Shown here in pieces: positions 5,327-7,410 of a stretch of 7,410 bases of DNA. The notes beneath the pieces are model-generated. The model ran no database searches. It was not told the DNA's origin and saw only the letters and a program-made list of their open reading frames with translations. The stretch is taken from contig JAGPGR010000079.1 in assembly GCA_018055865.1 (NCBI GenBank), forward strand, positions 1 to 7,410, in the 5' to 3' direction. The DNA is from Paludibacteraceae bacterium. GTDB lineage: Bacteria > Bacteroidota > Bacteroidia > Bacteroidales > Paludibacteraceae. The translations under genes were made by a program, and so were the position numbers. Within the stretch, counting starts at the first letter, position 1, and each line of letters starts with the position of its first letter.

Positions 5327-6613
5327 CTAATTCCCGATTGTAATTTTGCTCAGCGGTTTGATGTTTTTCAGATCGGTATAGTCGTACTGATAAATTCCAT
5401 CAGCAGCCATCATCATCAGTGTTTTTTCGAAAGCTATCAGGTCGTATCCGTCCATTCCTTTTTCGTGCGCCAGCAGATTTTTCGGGTCCATGATGGTTAG
5501 CGGATTTTCGGCATTGAATACTTTCAGTCCTTCGTCGCACAGGAATAATGTACCATTATCAATTCCCAGCCCCTTGGGATTTTTCATTTCATACGAAACA
5601 ATGTGTTTGGGATGTTTGGGATCTATCACGTTGTAGATGAGCAACTGATTGGAATTCTGTCCGCAGAAGTTGCCCGAATGAATGGTAACATAAGCCACAT
5701 CATTCTCCACCACTACCGGATCACAGCCCAGTATATGAGTGACTGAAGCCAGTCGCTCGGGTTTCACCGGATCGGCTACGGAGTAAATGAGCATTCCGGT
5801 TGGAGTGCCCATGTACATGTAATCCTTATAGCTGAAAATGGTTTCCACGTTGGAGCCCACGTAGAAATTTTCACCCGACTTTACGGGCGATGGCAACTCA
5901 ATATTGAAAATCCCCAGCTGATTGTTGAGCACAGTGTATAGATAATTTTTGTAAATGGCAAATCGCGACATGGAACCGGTTTGCCCAACAGCACTTTTTG
6001 TACCTCCTGAATAAGAGCCATTAGCCATTGGTGCTGAGTCTTCAAGCATTCCGCCGCCCCACCACCAGAAGTTTCGGTCGCGCATGTATTTTTCAGTTCT
6101 TTCGCTTACTACCCAGCCTATTACTATTCCGTTGTTTCTGTCCATGCTTTTTTCATAATCGCACAGGTAATTATTTTCGGTAGCAGGCACTGACGTGGGG
6201 AACACCTCTTCTTTCCGGCCCAGCAGGCGGGGTTGAGCGGGGGTAGAAACATCGAACCATACCAGGTCGATATACGAATCGGCATAAAGGATGTTGTCTT
6301 TAATAGCCATATCGGCATTACCGAGTAGTTCGATAAACCCGATGGTATTCGGATTGGCAGGATTGCGGTTGTCGATAATGTGGATACCTTTTTCGGGTTC
6401 AGAAATGTACATATATCCCTGAAAGAAGGCAATCTTACCCTGTTTCCCGATTTCCTGCGGTACCTGAGTTACTCTGACCGACTTGCGAAACAAATCGGCC
6501 GACATAAATACCGGTTCATTGATCTTGTAAGTGACGGTTTCTTCGACCGAATCCGAGCATCCATGTATCATGAAAATGCTTAGGAAGAGAAATAAATAAT
6601 TAATACGTTTCAT
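5327..6613 (-). CDS. LVIVD-repeat beta-propeller lipoprotein
   Basis: A 428-aa predicted lipoprotein. The lipobox is MIHGC with Cys19 as the lipidated residue, followed by an acidic SDSVEE stretch that resembles the start of surface-exposed Bacteroidetes lipoproteins, though it is not a clean export signal. Seven LVIVD-like strands, often with a following D/N-P-x-x-P turn, are visible: GIHIIDNRNP (76), LVWFDVSTPAQP (117), LGIFNIELPSP (233), MLIYSVADPVKP (274), LLIYNVIDPKHP (324), LKVFNAENP (363) and IYQYDYTDLKNI (407). This suggests a seven-bladed propeller. A longer insertion between the second and third repeats (about 135-218) contains NFWWWGGG and a Gly/Ser-rich stretch ending GSMSRFAI. 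Propellers of this type usually bind ligands or proteins; the target is unknown. It is the last gene of the operon, 4 nt after the small lipoprotein's stop. Confidence 0.88.
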   Translation of the reverse strand: MKRINYLFLFLSIFMIHGCSDSVEETVTYKINEPVFMSADLFRKSVRVTQVPQEIGKQGKIAFFQGYMYISEPEKGIHIIDNRNPANPNTIGFIELLGNADMAIKDNILYADSYIDLVWFDVSTPAQPRLLGRKEEVFPTSVPATENNYLCDYEKSMDRNNGIVIGWVVSERTEKYMRDRNFWWWGGGMLEDSAPMANGSYSGGTKSAVGQTGSMSRFAIYKNYLYTVLNNQLGIFNIELPSPVKSGENFYVGSNVETIFSYKDYMYMGTPTGMLIYSVADPVKPERLASVTHILGCDPVVVENDVAYVTIHSGNFCGQNSNQLLIYNVIDPKHPKHIVSYEMKNPKGLGIDNGTLFLCDEGLKVFNAENPLTIMDPKNLLAHEKGMDGYDLIAFEKTLMMMAADGIYQYDYTDLKNIKPLSKITIGN

Positions 6614-6617
6614 GTTT

Positions 6618-7058
6618 TTATTTCGTTTTTGAAAGAATTAGTGTTGCTTTGTATGATTTATTGTCAAATTGCTTATAAATAGAAGGATAAGGATTCAGAG
6701 CTTTCAGTTTTATTTTCAAATCCTGATAAACAACCGAATCTGACCAATTGATGTTATTGAGCGTGTAAAGTTCAACGGATTTATTCATGCCTGAATCTTC
6801 GGAAATAATGAGCCGAATGCCTGCAACTCCGCTCCAGAAACACATAAGTCCATCGGGACATCGGGAGTCTGTGAGCACCGAATCGAATTTCACGATGTAT
6901 TTCTTGTCTATGGTTCTGACTGAACGGTTTAGAGGAATTACAATTTCGCGATCATACTCCACCATGCGCATTTCACTCCAGTCGACGTCGTTCATATTGC
7001 TGCAACCGTATATGAGTATGCAAAGTACAATAATTCCGGACAAAACAACCTGTTTCAT
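6618..7058 (-). CDS. Small lipoprotein with DSRCP...C-x-W motif, function unknown
   Basis: I choose the ATG at 7058 (146 aa, beginning MKQVVLSGII). It gives a standard lipoprotein signal peptide with lipobox LIYGC (Cys19) and leaves a 4-nt gap after the serpin stop. The in-frame ATG at 7079 would add seven residues and overlap the serpin gene by 17 bp. The mature protein carries TDSRCPDGLMCFWSGVAGIRL (from about 63), with Cys67 and Cys73 able to form a disulfide. DSRCP-x-G-x-x-C-x-W-type motifs recur in small secreted or lipid-anchored Bacteroidetes proteins of unknown function, by my recollection. The rest looks beta-rich, with alternating hydrophobic strands to the end. It lies between a serpin and a propeller lipoprotein in the same tight operon, so it likely acts in the envelope with them. 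Confidence 0.82.
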   Translation of the reverse strand: MKQVVLSGIIVLCILIYGCSNMNDVDWSEMRMVEYDREIVIPLNRSVRTIDKKYIVKFDSVLTDSRCPDGLMCFWSGVAGIRLIISEDSGMNKSVELYTLNNINWSDSVVYQDLKIKLKALNPYPSIYKQFDNKSYKATLILSKTK

Positions 7059-7062
7059 TTTC

Positions 7063-7410
7063 TCAGAATTTTTCCACATTACCGATTTTACCCATAAAAA
7101 GGATTACCCCGCTGCTTTTCTCGCGAATGATAAATACAAACGGTTTATTGACCACAAAGTACGGATTTGCAGGCATGGAAGTAGTTTCGAATCCGATAGT
7201 TGTCACAGCTGCTGCTTCGGTACCTTCTTCGGTTACTTCCACATACGTATCGTGCTGAACAAACCCAATGTAAAGTGGTTTCAGCATCGATATATTGTCA
7301 AATTCGGCATTTTCCTGAAACGCTTTCGGCATTCCCATACTCTGCAGCATAGAATTCAACTTGAATTTGTTCTTTACCTTGAAACGGGGAAGTGAAACAA
7401 TCACTTTTTG
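7063..7410 (-). CDS. Serpin (serine protease inhibitor), C-terminal 115 residues; start outside the window
   Basis: The frame runs through the right edge, so only the last 115 residues are visible (serpins are about 350-400 aa). Seen in order, numbering the visible part: VSLPRFKVKNKFKLNSMLQS (5-24; s6B-like LPxFK motif), GMPKAFQENAEFDNIS, YVEVTEEGTEAAAVTT (56-71; end of strand 5A and hinge), a reactive-centre loop to about residue 83, and FVVNKPFVFII (85-95), which fits the serpin signature pattern. The hinge EEGTEAAA has the small residues needed for loop insertion, so it is of the inhibitory class: it would trap a serine or cysteine protease by a suicide mechanism. The export signal is not visible, but both downstream genes encode lipoproteins, which suggests an envelope location. 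It is the upstream member seen here of a three-gene operon. Confidence 0.93.
   Translation of the reverse strand, partial: QKVIVSLPRFKVKNKFKLNSMLQSMGMPKAFQENAEFDNISMLKPLYIGFVQHDTYVEVTEEGTEAAAVTTIGFETTSMPANPYFVVNKPFVFIIREKSSGVILFMGKIGNVEKF

Noticed and set aside
7059..7079. Upstream in-frame ATG at 7079 as start of the small lipoprotein
   Set aside because: It would overlap the serpin gene by 17 bp and put seven residues (MWKNSEK) before a complete standard signal peptide. The ATG at 7058 gives the same 4-nt gap seen at the next junction.
6787..7395. Long plus-strand open frame (202 codons) opposite the serpin and small lipoprotein genes
   Set aside because: The minus strand here encodes a clear serpin C-terminus and a lipoprotein with signal peptide. 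The plus-strand translation has no recognisable domain and spans two real genes.
1..7410. Defence island, mobile element or CRISPR
   Set aside because: No transposase, integrase, toxin-antitoxin pair, terminal repeats or spaced direct repeats of CRISPR length are visible; all genes fit ordinary chromosomal families.

Overview
The window looks like a Bacteroidota chromosome, most likely order Bacteroidales. The reasons are the gene families (an amylo-alpha-1,6-glucosidase / glycosyltransferase / GH57 gene set, a DUF4923-type lipoprotein, an LVIVD-repeat lipoprotein), the near absence of Shine-Dalgarno sequences before starts, and one well-formed Bacteroidetes-type promoter (-33 TTTG-like box, 21 bp, -7 box TACTTTTG). 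I cannot name the genus from the sequence. I see no mobile element, CRISPR array, tRNA, rRNA or defence system.

Left half, plus strand (1-4351): a storage-polysaccharide (glycogen-type alpha-glucan) gene set. It holds the 3' part of a glycogen debranching enzyme-like gene, a GT4/GT5-like glycogen synthase-type glycosyltransferase overlapping it by ATGA, and, after an 81-bp spacer, a cytoplasmic GH57 alpha-amylase-like gene. By motif comparison from memory, both hydrolase-like proteins keep the expected glutamate but lack the aspartate expected as general acid (TWMS instead of TWMD in the debranching enzyme; MGYEAFG instead of the MDYETFG type in GH57). The 81-bp spacer holds an inverted repeat that begins at the glycosyltransferase stop codon, a degenerate 7-bp-phased repeat, and a 17-codon mini-ORF whose stop overlaps the GH57 start as ATGA.

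Middle (4352-5326): a strong bidirectional terminator separates the convergent GH57 gene and a minus-strand DUF4923-type lipoprotein gene (4462-5097). That gene has its own promoter, whose -33 box lies inside the T-run of the hairpin that probably ends the next upstream operon. A second 7-bp-phased repeat sits just after the stop of the LVIVD gene.

Right half, minus strand (5327-7410): a tight three-gene operon read right to left. It comprises the C-terminal part of an inhibitory-type serpin (start outside the window), a small lipoprotein with a DSRCP...C-x-W motif, and a seven-repeat LVIVD beta-propeller lipoprotein, with 4-nt gaps between genes. The two complete products are predicted lipoproteins, so the operon probably encodes a cell-envelope module that includes a protease inhibitor. 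The functions of the two partners are unknown.
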